The position numbers were made by a program, and so were the translations under genes. A stretch of 5,541 bases of DNA from the NCBI GenBank assembly GCA_913061385.1, contig CAJXTM010000327.1, forward strand, positions 1 to 5,541, read 5' to 3'. The notes beneath the pieces were generated by a model. That model did not search any database. It had not been told where the DNA came from and worked only from the letters and a program-made list of their open reading frames with translations. Position 1 is the stretch's first letter. Each line of letters starts with the position of its first letter. Positions 1 to 5,541 of this stretch are shown piece after piece. Source of the stretch: an uncultured Rhodopirellula sp. Lineage in GTDB: Bacteria; Planctomycetota; Planctomycetia; Pirellulales; Pirellulaceae.

Positions 1-46
1 AGATCAGCCTCGGTCTCGTGGGCTCGGAGATGTGTATAAGAGACAG
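1..46. other. Illumina Nextera i7-side adapter (non-genomic)
   Basis: This stretch is library adapter, not genome. Positions 13-46 match the Nextera read-2 transposase adapter, and 28-46 are the 19-bp Tn5 mosaic end. Positions 1-4 (agat) match the end of the P7 oligo. Positions 5-12 (cagcctcg) sit exactly where the 8-base i7 index belongs and, from memory, match index N710. Plus-strand translation across it gives the well-known artefact peptide MCIRDR. Genomic sequence begins at 47. Confidence 0.97.
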
Positions 47-830
47 GTTCTGGGTCCTGCGGAATTTCACGCTCAATGGTCAGTGGTCCTTCATATCCGA
101 TTTCTTTCAAGGTAAGCAGATACTTCTCCATACCAACATCCCCTTTGCCCAATGGCACTTCAGCTCCCCAGGTATCGCCGGGCTTATCGCTCCATGTCCC
201 ATCTTTGCAGTGGATGCTTCGAACGTGTTTGGCAACCGCTCGCAAAGCTTCAATTGGCTCACCAGTTCCGTAGAGGATCATGTTGGCAGGGTCAAAATTG
301 ATTTTCAAATTCTTGCGATCGACCTGCTTGATGAACTCAAGCAGTCCTTCGGCGGTTTCTTGGCCGGTTTCCAGATGCAGGAACTGATCATGCCCCGCAC
401 AATGATCACAGAGTTGTCGCGTCACATCGACAATATCCGAGTAACCGTCGTCCTGCGGATCGTGAGGAATGAATCCCAAATGCAGAGCAACCGTGTCGCA
501 ACCCAACCAGTTGGCAAAGTTTGAAATTTCAAGCATCTCGTTCAGACGCGTCTGCCGAGTATCAGCTGGCACTAATCCGACCGTTCGCACAACGGTGGGA
601 ATATCGGCGTAACTCTCGCCTTCGAATCCACCAAAGACAGCGCTACACTGCACCCCCATTTCACTCAACTGCGTTCGAAAAGCTTCCGCTGATTCTTGGT
701 TCCTTTTTTCAGGACTCGGCGCATGCAATTGGATTGTGGGAACTTTTAATTGTGCGATCACATCCCAAGCGACCCCCAAGCCAGCATCCACAGAAGCAAA
801 GACGCCAATTGGCCAAGAATCCATTTTCAT
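47..830 (-). CDS. Sugar phosphate isomerase/epimerase-like TIM-barrel protein, C-terminus missing
   Basis: Read on the minus strand, 261 codons are open from ATG at 830 to the adapter junction at 47; no stop is reached, so the C-terminus is lost. The family (xylose isomerase-like TIM barrel, AP endonuclease 2 fold) usually runs to about 270-290 residues, so roughly 10-30 are missing. The four residues expected to bind the divalent metal are visible: E154 (in HLETGQE), D180 (in NFDPAN), H207 (in HCKDG) and E253 (in TIERE). A PLGKGDV motif at 226-232 is typical of this family. There is no signal peptide, so it is probably cytoplasmic. Members isomerise or epimerise sugars or sugar derivatives such as inositols; the substrate cannot be read here. 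Start: Met1 (830) has AGAG only 1 nt upstream, whereas Met3 (824) has the same AGAG at 7 nt, so 824 may be the true start. It lies 211 bp downstream of the ABC exporter operon on the same strand and is probably a separate unit. Confidence 0.9.
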
Positions 831-977
831 ACTCTGGTGTATTAGTTCGATAGTCAGAAAGAAAGTGCTAAAGGTAATGGATCAGAAACCCACCGATCAA
901 TCACTGACAGCCTGTAAAACCCGACAGAGAGCAGAATTCCCCGGAAAGTCGTGTGCAAAAGACACAAATCACATCGC

Positions 978-1025
978 AAAAAGCTTCTTCCGACTTGGTT
1001 TGCGGGTGCTTCTCAGACGCAAGTC
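978..1025 (-). terminator. Possible weak terminator after the ABC exporter operon
   Basis: An interrupted inverted repeat lies 17 nt past the permease stop on the minus strand. GACTT (992-996) pairs with AAGTC (1021-1025), and GCG (1002-1004) pairs with CGC (1018-1020), with a 5-nt bulge and a 13-nt loop. In the minus-strand transcript a T5 run (978-982) follows about 9 nt after the stem. The bulge and the distance to the T-run make it a poor rho-independent terminator. The rest of the 831-1041 spacer shows no gene and no convincing promoter for the isomerase-like gene. Confidence 0.3.
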
Positions 1026-1041
1026 CGCTGCAGAGACTCAA

Positions 1042-2235
1042 TCAGTCGGTTTCCCAACGCACGGCCAAGACGCGAGCGGCCAATAAGAACACCACTCCAC
1101 TGACCAGCAAAACCGCAAGCTGTGGGGCGAGAGCTTCCACGGGCAACTCCCGCCAAAAAACCTTGGTGTACCCATCTAGTGCCCATGCATTGAAAGTCCA
1201 AAGTCCGTATTGCTGCAACTCATCGCTCATCAGGTACCGGGGAACCATCGATCCACCAAGAGCACTCATGGTCAGGATCAGAATGACTGACAAACCATTG
1301 AGCTGTCCTCGTGACTTGCAGAGTGTCGCAAGGAACAAGCCAAAACCGGAAGCAGCCAATGCAGTCACCACCGTCATCATCAAAAATCCATCCAAATGAC
1401 CTAGGAGATCCACATTGAAAACAAATTGGGCCCACACGAACATGACACCAACCTGCAGCACGCCAACACAGCTCATGTAAAACCATTTCCCGAGCAATAA
1501 TTGGTCCATCGACATCTGTGTCGACAGCAAACGATCAAGCGTTTGGTTTTCCCGCTCCTCAAGTAGTGCACCACCACCACCAGTTGCTCCAAACAGTAAA
1601 AACATGACCGCGATTCCTGAGGCGTACATGCTAACGACTGGATTTGCTTTCCCTTCACCCATCACATCGATGATTTCCACTTTACGCTGAAGCGATTCTT
1701 CGATCCCGAATGACTCATCATTTGGATCAACTGTCTCATTGGCGGCAACCTGATTCTCGTTATCATCCTGTTCGCTATCTGTAAGCTGAGCCACTTGATA
1801 CTCAGCTTCCGACAACATAATCGATCGATTGACCACAGCAGAAACGATCTGCGCCGCAACCTGGTCCGACGCATCGGCCATCAATTCCGCCGCTAATTGC
1901 TCCTGATCAGTGCGCAAGATAATCGCCATGGTAGCACTGCCTGAACGCACCAACTCCATTGCTTGGTCACGATTTAGTCCGCTCGCATTATTCTCACGCA
2001 CAAATCGTAAACTCTCCTGCTCACTGAGCGCCGACATGATGTGACGACTCACAGCAGATTGAATTTCATCAACAGCCACAACTTTGATTTTTGGTGTTGT
2101 TCCCCGCCCCAAGCCGCCGCCGAAGATGACAGCAAAAATGCTGAAAAAAGCGATTGGAACAAGGAATGTCAGCAACAGCTCCACTCGATTGTGGAGCAGC
2201 CGACGACAACTGATTTGAAGAACAGTCAAAATCAT
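1042..2235 (-). CDS. ABC-2 type transporter permease (exporter membrane subunit)
   Basis: This 397-residue membrane protein is the channel subunit of an ABC-2 exporter (ABC2_membrane_3 class, NatB/YhhJ-like layout). Hydrophobic segments lie near residues 20-41, 201-224, 251-275, 283-305, 313-332 and 369-391, giving six helices. A large, probably extracytoplasmic domain of about 160 residues separates helices 1 and 2. That domain carries a strikingly acidic, Asn/Gln-rich stretch at about 151-180. The cytoplasmic coupling region after helix 2 has the typical LLEERENQTLDRLL motif (224-237). GGSMVP (327-332) and NAWALDGY (349-356) are also typical of the class. It is the second gene of an operon, 26 nt after the ATPase stop. 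As the only permease present, it would have to act as a homodimer. The start is ATG at 2235, with an AAAGAG Shine-Dalgarno-like site (2243-2248) 7 nt upstream; the N-terminal MILTVLQISCRRLL matches the usual pre-helix segment. The substrate is unknown; drug, lipid, peptide or ion export are all possible. Confidence 0.93.
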   Translation of the reverse strand: MILTVLQISCRRLLHNRVELLLTFLVPIAFFSIFAVIFGGGLGRGTTPKIKVVAVDEIQSAVSRHIMSALSEQESLRFVRENNASGLNRDQAMELVRSGSATMAIILRTDQEQLAAELMADASDQVAAQIVSAVVNRSIMLSEAEYQVAQLTDSEQDDNENQVAANETVDPNDESFGIEESLQRKVEIIDVMGEGKANPVVSMYASGIAVMFLLFGATGGGGALLEERENQTLDRLLSTQMSMDQLLLGKWFYMSCVGVLQVGVMFVWAQFVFNVDLLGHLDGFLMMTVVTALAASGFGLFLATLCKSRGQLNGLSVILILTMSALGGSMVPRYLMSDELQQYGLWTFNAWALDGYTKVFWRELPVEALAPQLAVLLVSGVVFLLAARVLAVRWETD

Positions 2236-2241
2236 TTGGAC

Positions 2242-2254
2242 ACTCTTTGAGAGT
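2242..2254 (-). promoter_or_regulatory. Small hairpin covering the permease Shine-Dalgarno site
   Basis: In the minus-strand transcript ACTCT-CAA-AGAGT forms a perfect 5-bp stem with a 3-nt loop in the 26-nt gap between the ATPase stop and the permease start. The 3' arm contains most of the AAAGAG ribosome-binding sequence. It could reduce permease translation unless ribosomes arrive from the ATPase gene. The stem is short, so chance is a fair explanation. Confidence 0.3.
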
Positions 2255-2261
2255 CAGTGCG

Positions 2262-3212
2262 TTAGTCACGCAATTCATAACCAGTTAGATGCAGGAATAC
2301 ATGATGAAGCGACGGAGCTTCTACTTGTACGTCAGCGATTCCGTAGCCCCTTCTGCGAACGAGTTCGATCAAATCGGGCAGGTGATTTGAAACATCATCA
2401 ATTCGTGTGGCAATTTCATTCTCACCAGGCGTTCCAAACGAAGCCGCCCCCTCTGAAACTCCCGCTCGAATCGGCGACGAAAGTGGTCGATCAATTCGCA
2501 GACGGACAAGACGTTGCGTACCAACAGACTTTTCTACCAACTCATCGATCGAGCCATCTGCTACGACCTTACCTTGGTCAAGAATCACTATCCGATCACT
2601 GCGTTCTTCAGCCTCATCAAGATGGTGCGTCGTTAGCAGAATCGAGGTTCCTGTGACACTGAGTTCGTCCAACATCTTGAAGATTCGTTGTCGACTCTGC
2701 GGATCAACACCTACGGTTGGCTCATCAAGCAGCAGAATCCGTGGTCCATGCATGACACCACAAGCAAGATTCACACGCCGTTGCATACCACCTGAAAAAG
2801 CACCCACTAGATCATCAGCACGCTCTTCCAATCCGGTCCACTGCAGCGCCCACGCAAGACGATCACGAAGTTCACGCCGCCGCAATCCATGAAATCTGCC
2901 AAAGGCCTGTAGGTTTTGCCGCGTTGTCAAATCGGCGTAGAGCGCAATCTCTTGCGGCACAAAACCGATTTGCTTTCGAGCCTCGAGGCTTTTAAAAGGT
3001 TGCCCCGCCAAAAATATTTCGCCGTGATCAGCATTCGTCAGCCCAGCAAGGCAACGGATCAAGGTCGTCTTTCCGGCCCCATTAGGGCCGAGAAACGCCA
3101 AACGTTCGCCTTTGTGAAGGTCAAAGCTCACACCTTTTAATGCTTGCAAATCTCCGTACGACTTTCGCAAGTCATGGATCGCTAAAGCAGGTGTCGGTCG
3201 GGCGTAAGTCAC
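2262..3212 (-). CDS. ABC-2 type transporter ATP-binding protein
   Basis: This 316-residue cytoplasmic ATPase powers the exporter whose permease follows it. All catalytic motifs are intact: Walker A GPNGAGKTT (42-50), Q-loop Q87 (in FVPQE), signature FSGGMQRR (139-146), Walker B ILLLDEP (159-165) and the H-loop histidine H196 (in TTHH). After the nucleotide-binding domain (about 10-235) comes a short C-terminal domain ending in PSLHHVFLHLTGYELRD (299-315/316). That tail is the usual end of DrrA/NatA/CcmA-type exporter ATPases. The start is GTG at 3212: an in-frame TGA (3216-3218) lies two codons upstream and no later start fits before the first conserved strand. The ribosome-binding site is weak (GATGAG, about 9 nt upstream). 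It is the first gene of the two-gene operon, with the permease 26 nt downstream. The sequence shows no substrate-specific feature. Confidence 0.97.
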   Translation of the reverse strand: MTYARPTPALAIHDLRKSYGDLQALKGVSFDLHKGERLAFLGPNGAGKTTLIRCLAGLTNADHGEIFLAGQPFKSLEARKQIGFVPQEIALYADLTTRQNLQAFGRFHGLRRRELRDRLAWALQWTGLEERADDLVGAFSGGMQRRVNLACGVMHGPRILLLDEPTVGVDPQSRQRIFKMLDELSVTGTSILLTTHHLDEAEERSDRIVILDQGKVVADGSIDELVEKSVGTQRLVRLRIDRPLSSPIRAGVSEGAASFGTPGENEIATRIDDVSNHLPDLIELVRRRGYGIADVQVEAPSLHHVFLHLTGYELRD

Positions 3213-3505
3213 GTTTCAAATCTCATCGTCTGGATGGCATTCTGCACAACGGGTGCGGTCTGTCTCGCTCCGTAGGGTCGTCTTTTTCCGCTTCTGACCG
3301 CTACCCCGAAAATCAACGATTCACAGGACCTGCGGAATTACGAGACGGGGAATCACACACCCCAACGAGGTTGAGCAATACCTTGACAAGCCAAATTTGC
3401 TGACATCGAACACCAGCCTCTGCAAAAACAGCAGAAATTTACCGCGGAACGCTAAATGAATTCCCAGTTCTCACCACGAATAGTCGAATTAAAAAAGATA
3501 AGGCC

Positions 3506-3524
3506 GGTGAGTGCTGTACTCACC
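3506..3524 (+). repeat. Perfect inverted repeat upstream of the kinase (operator or leader hairpin)
   Basis: GGTGAGT (3506-3512) and ACTCACC (3518-3524) are exact inverted copies around a 5-nt spacer, GCTGT. The repeat ends 29 nt before the kinase start and 6 nt before the mini-ORF ATG. It has no following T-run on the plus strand, so it does not look like a terminator for kinase-direction transcription. It could bind a dimeric repressor or form a 7-bp hairpin in the kinase leader RNA. Confidence 0.45.
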
Positions 3525-3530
3525 TTGAGA

Positions 3531-3557
3531 ATGACTGTTGAGGGCTTTCCACTGTGA
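3531..3557 (+). CDS. Possible 8-codon leader ORF overlapping the kinase start
   Basis: ATG at 3531 opens an 8-residue frame, MTVEGFPL, whose TGA (3555-3557) overlaps the kinase GTG (3554-3556) as GTGA, an arrangement typical of translational coupling. The kinase Shine-Dalgarno GAGGG lies inside this mini-ORF. Its own ribosome-binding site is weak (TTGAGA directly before the ATG). An ORF this short can easily occur by chance. Confidence 0.22.
   Translation: MTVEGFPL
3540..3544 (+). promoter_or_regulatory. Kinase ribosome-binding site
   Basis: GAGGG lies 9 nt before the GTG at 3554. Together with an in-frame TGA at 3539-3541, it fixes the non-ATG start of the kinase. Confidence 0.65.
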
Positions 3558-4402
3558 CTGATGTTTCGTCAAACCGACCTCGGGAGAAATGCAAGCAACC
3601 AACTATTCTCGGGATTTGGAGACTTGGGGAAGTGATTCACAAGAGTTCAACAACTCAACTGCTGCTGGCACAGCCCGCAGATGCGGTTGGCAGCCCACGC
3701 TGGGATTATGTGATCAAACGTGCCATGAGTGGCCCCGATCAGTTCGAAGGTAGTCGACAAATTTTGCAATCGATAGCCGCTGCAAGTCGTGCAAGCCATC
3801 CCAACCTGGTTGCCCTGCTAGATGCATCCACGACATCCAGCCAGCCGTATCTGGTCATGCCACGGCTGGAAGGAGAACCTATGCAGAGCCACCTTGCATC
3901 GGTAACTCAAAAACCGCTCCCGGTCGCTCTATGGCTCGTCCGACAGTTAGCCCAAGCACTCGACACTCTGCACAGCACAGGCTGGGTACACGGTGATGTG
4001 AAACCCGAAAATTCTGTCGTGGGTCCTCGCGGGCATGTCACGCTTGTCGATCTCGGCTTTGCCTCAAGAATCCACACGCTCTCAAACCATCACTTTCGCG
4101 GCACGCCCGAATACGCTGCACCTGAAGCATTGACAGGTAAACTGGCGGCAATCCCGGCGATGGACATCTTCTCATTGGGACGCATACTCTGGCATTGGAT
4201 CACACGCACTGAACAGGTGAGTCAGGTCTTGCTCGAGCCGGTCGCCGATCTAGTTCAACAGATGGTTTCCAAGGATCCTGATGAGCGACCAGCAGCAGAT
4301 GAAGTGGTGCAACAATTGCTTCAACTTGAGATTGAGACACTCGGAAAACACATCGGCCCCGCGAACTCAACTTTCGGCACTGCTACACGCAGAGCTGCGT
4401 GA
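3554..4402 (+). CDS. Compact, divergent Hanks-type Ser/Thr protein kinase
   Basis: This 282-residue protein is essentially one kinase domain (about 18-260) with no transmembrane helix, sensor or other added domain, so it is probably soluble. Visible motifs are the ATP-anchoring lysine K55 (VIKR), SHPNLV (81-86), catalytic loop HGDVKPEN (146-153) with catalytic D148, K150 and N153, metal-binding DLG (166-168) in place of DFG, GTPEYAAPE (183-191), D204 (MDIFSLG) and R245 (DPDERP). Catalytic residues are therefore kept. Oddities: the HRD arginine is glycine (a non-RD kinase); the glycine-rich loop is reduced to one clear glycine, G25; no obvious helix-C glutamate sits at the expected spacing, where Q72/S73 fall; and the C-lobe is short. 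Non-RD kinases generally do not depend on activation-loop phosphorylation, so it may be constitutively active or controlled by expression. The start is GTG 3554, with GAGGG at 9 nt. It diverges from the ABC operon and converges with the lipoprotein gene; the 58-bp gap (4403-4460) has no clear terminator. Its substrate is unknown. Confidence 0.9.
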   Translation: MTDVSSNRPREKCKQPTILGIWRLGEVIHKSSTTQLLLAQPADAVGSPRWDYVIKRAMSGPDQFEGSRQILQSIAAASRASHPNLVALLDASTTSSQPYLVMPRLEGEPMQSHLASVTQKPLPVALWLVRQLAQALDTLHSTGWVHGDVKPENSVVGPRGHVTLVDLGFASRIHTLSNHHFRGTPEYAAPEALTGKLAAIPAMDIFSLGRILWHWITRTEQVSQVLLEPVADLVQQMVSKDPDERPAADEVVQQLLQLEIETLGKHIGPANSTFGTATRRAA

Positions 4403-4460
4403 ACAAATCAAACCAGGCAGCCTGTGCTAGGTTGGCGATTCCACCAAGATTGCGTTCTGA

Positions 4461-5465
4461 CTATTTCAGGAATTGGTCGGTAAAGCAATCCTCTGGCTTC
4501 ACCAACTCAGCTTGTGATGGGTCAAGTGCATCCATTTGCTCAACCAAGCCGGTCCAACGCTCCAAAGACATGTGACCAAACATTTTAGGTTGGTCTCCCG
4601 GTGGCATCGCAAGACTTCGCATTTGCTCGCTTCCATACTTGAGCACATTTGCCGTCATGCCATGGTCATTGGCCTTCAGGATGGCAGCATTCCCCTTCGC
4701 GGGATCCTTCAAATAGGACTCCCAACCAGCTTGAGTTGCCTTTACAAAACTGCGTACAAGGTCCGGCTGTTCTTTGATTAATTTACCTGTTGTGATCAGC
4801 ACGCTGGAGTAAGGATTCCAGCCCAGTTTGCTAACCATCAACACGCGCACCTTCGCGCCTTCCTGCTCTGCAAGCAATGGCTCGGCGCAACTGTATGCTT
4901 GGATTGCAATTTTCGGATCGGCCACCAGCGGCGCAACGGAGCCAAAGTAGGGGACTTCCTTGACTTTGTCCAACAACCCTTTGGAACGCATGAATTCCAG
5001 ATAGGGTCGTCCTGCTTGGCACTGCAGCGTCAATCCAGCAAGATTACTCAGCGAGTCGACGCCACTTTTCTGCTGCACGAGGATGCATCGCGGATTGTCT
5101 TGCATCGCAGCTAACACAGCTACAACATCCAACCCCTGTCGACGATAGACAACCACATCATCCGCATTGGCAAAACCAAACTGGACCCTTCCCAACGCCA
5201 ACTCCTGTGCAACCGGAGCACTGCGTCCCCCGGGTCTGATATCGACCTGCAAATCCGCAGCACGAAAGCCTCCATCTGCTTCTGCCTGAAAGACCCCGCC
5301 ATGCTCCGATTCGGGATACCAATTCAACTGAATTGCGACAGGCAAGTCCGCCGATGTGCTGCCCTGAGAACTCTTCCCGGTGGTATTCGACGAAGTAGAC
5401 GATGGCCCACAACCACTCATGATCAGAATGGCCAGCCCGAACGATAAAGTACTAAAACGGATCAC
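4461..5465 (-). CDS. NMT1/THI5-like ABC substrate-binding lipoprotein
   Basis: This 334-residue protein is the extracytoplasmic solute-binding part of an importer of the NMT1/THI5/SsuA-like class, which takes up thiamine precursors, sulfonates, riboflavin and similar small molecules. It starts MIRFSTLSFGLAIL, a short hydrophobic signal, followed by a lipobox-like IMSGC with C19 as the likely lipidated cysteine; methionine at -3 is slightly unusual. A Ser/Thr/Gly-rich tether follows (about 20-40). The binding domain opens with LNWYPESEHGG (47-57), a hallmark of the family, then PGG (78-80) and a late SCAEP (192-196) and NPYSSVL (217-223). The open frame continues upstream into the adapter (VYKRQ), but those residues are artefact. 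The true start is GTG at 5465, supported by GGAGGT 9 nt upstream, so the gene is complete. Its permease and ATPase are not present; they may lie upstream, beyond the contig edge. The ligand cannot be read from the sequence. Confidence 0.9.
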   Translation of the reverse strand: MIRFSTLSFGLAILIMSGCGPSSTSSNTTGKSSQGSTSADLPVAIQLNWYPESEHGGVFQAEADGGFRAADLQVDIRPGGRSAPVAQELALGRVQFGFANADDVVVYRRQGLDVVAVLAAMQDNPRCILVQQKSGVDSLSNLAGLTLQCQAGRPYLEFMRSKGLLDKVKEVPYFGSVAPLVADPKIAIQAYSCAEPLLAEQEGAKVRVLMVSKLGWNPYSSVLITTGKLIKEQPDLVRSFVKATQAGWESYLKDPAKGNAAILKANDHGMTANVLKYGSEQMRSLAMPPGDQPKMFGHMSLERWTGLVEQMDALDPSQAELVKPEDCFTDQFLK

Positions 5466-5474
5466 AGAACGAAC

Positions 5475-5480
5475 ACCTCC
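5475..5480 (-). promoter_or_regulatory. Strong Shine-Dalgarno for the substrate-binding lipoprotein
   Basis: In the minus-strand transcript GGAGGT lies 9 nt before the GTG at 5465. It decides the start of this gene and shows that the longer frame running into the adapter is not the real N-terminus. Confidence 0.8.
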
Positions 5481-5498
5481 AAGCGAGTGAAATACTTC

Positions 5499-5541
5499 CT
5501 GTCTCTTATACACATCTGACGCTGCCGACGACTCCTTACGT
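5499..5541. other. Illumina Nextera i5-side adapter (non-genomic)
   Basis: Positions 5499-5517 are the reverse complement of the 19-bp Tn5 mosaic end, and 5518-5531 complete the reverse complement of the Nextera read-1 adapter. Positions 5532-5539 (ctccttac) fall where the i5 index belongs and, from memory, are the reverse complement of index S505 (GTAAGGAG). The last two bases (gt) fit the start of the P5 continuation. Minus-strand translation across the junction gives the familiar artefact VYKRQ. Genomic sequence ends at 5498. Confidence 0.97.

Larger units (their letters stand above)
3213..3553. other. Divergent intergenic region between the ABC operon and the kinase gene
   Basis: This 341-bp spacer separates two divergent genes, so promoters for both should lie here. 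I see no long ORF with a plausible start on either strand. There is a perfect -35-like TTGACA on the plus strand at 3383-3388, but the sequence 16-18 nt downstream does not resemble a -10 box. A short inverted repeat, TCTGC/GCAGA (3419-3423 and 3431-3435), and a stronger one at 3506-3524 are present. An A-rich patch (3487-3500) lies just before the stronger repeat. Planctomycete promoters are poorly described, so I do not assign transcription starts. Confidence 0.6.

Noticed and set aside
56..66. CCTGCGGAATT repeated exactly at 3329-3339
   Set aside because: One 11-base match within 5.5 kb is expected by chance; the flanks diverge and one copy is coding.
18..524. Plus-strand frame starting in the adapter and running opposite the isomerase gene
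   Set aside because: Its start lies in the Nextera adapter, and the minus strand encodes a clear TIM-barrel protein with all metal ligands over the same region.
839..844. TAATAC-like -10 element before the isomerase gene (minus strand)
   Set aside because: It has no acceptable -35 partner and lies so close to the ATG that the transcript would be almost leaderless.
521..1399. Several overlapping plus-strand frames (521-853, 736-1086, 953-1399)
   Set aside because: They lie opposite the isomerase and permease genes, have low-complexity translations and lack ribosome-binding sites.
2387..3140. Plus-strand frames opposite the ATPase, rich in Ser and Arg
   Set aside because: The minus strand carries every catalytic motif of an ABC ATPase; these are antisense shadows.
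3211..3337. Minus-strand frame ending in a TGA that overlaps the ATPase GTG, suggesting an upstream coupled gene
   Set aside because: The frame is stopped at 3338-3340 and its only ATG (3224-3226) leaves five codons; the translation is not protein-like.
3383..3388. Perfect TTGACA -35 element on the plus strand
   Set aside because: No -10-like sequence lies 16-18 nt downstream, and it is more than 140 nt from the kinase start.
3392..3399. CAAATTTG palindrome with flanking TGACA direct repeats as an operator
   Set aside because: Eight-base palindromes and five-base repeats are expected by chance in a spacer of this length.
3140..3403. Plus-strand 87-codon frame partly in the divergent spacer
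   Set aside because: It begins inside the ATPase gene on the opposite strand, has no recognisable motif and has no clear ribosome-binding site.
1042..5465. Reading the lipoprotein, ATPase and permease as one importer
   Set aside because: The ATPase and permease are of the ABC-2 export type, the lipoprotein gene is 1.2 kb away with the kinase between them, and importer permease motifs are absent.
47..5498. tRNA, rRNA, CRISPR array, insertion sequence, phage attachment site or origin
   Set aside because: I saw no cloverleaf-like gene, regularly spaced repeat, transposase or clustered origin boxes; the only transposon-derived sequence is the library mosaic end at each edge.

Overview
The window looks like one assembled contig or library molecule from an uncultured or draft-sequenced bacterium. 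Both outer edges are not genomic. They are Illumina Nextera library adapters: positions 1-46 match the P7/i7 side and 5499-5541 match the P5/i5 side. That leaves about 5.45 kb of genomic insert (47-5498). The gene content and protein style suggest Planctomycetota, perhaps a Pirellulaceae/Rhodopirellula-like relative: a xylose-isomerase-like TIM-barrel protein, a small Hanks-type Ser/Thr kinase, an ABC-2 exporter, Ser/Thr-rich lipoprotein linkers, loosely packed genes and GTG starts. This assignment is an inference; there is no rRNA or marker gene here to settle it.

Layout, left to right. (1) 47-830, minus strand: a sugar phosphate isomerase/epimerase-like protein, cut off at its C-terminus by the contig edge. 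(2) 831-1041: a spacer with a possible weak terminator just after the next operon. (3) 1042-3212, minus strand: a two-gene ABC-2 export operon, with the ATPase (2262-3212) first and the six-helix permease (1042-2235) second, 26 nt apart. (4) 3213-3553: a divergent intergenic region with a perfect 7-bp inverted repeat and a possible 8-codon leader ORF just before the kinase. (5) 3554-4402, plus strand: a compact, divergent Ser/Thr protein kinase consisting only of a kinase domain. (6) 4461-5465, minus strand: an NMT1/THI5-type substrate-binding lipoprotein, convergent with the kinase.

How they may fit together. The ATPase and permease almost certainly form one exporter. The kinase is divergently transcribed from that exporter, so a shared regulatory region is possible but unproven. 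The substrate-binding lipoprotein belongs to an importer class and is not expected to work with an ABC-2 exporter. Its own permease and ATPase are not in the window. The isomerase-like gene is separately spaced and shows no clear link to the exporter.

I did not find a convincing undescribed multi-gene system. The points most worth a second look are the atypical kinase (HGD in place of HRD, degenerate glycine loop), its leader region (hairpin plus overlapping mini-ORF), and the adapter contamination, which creates false protein ends.
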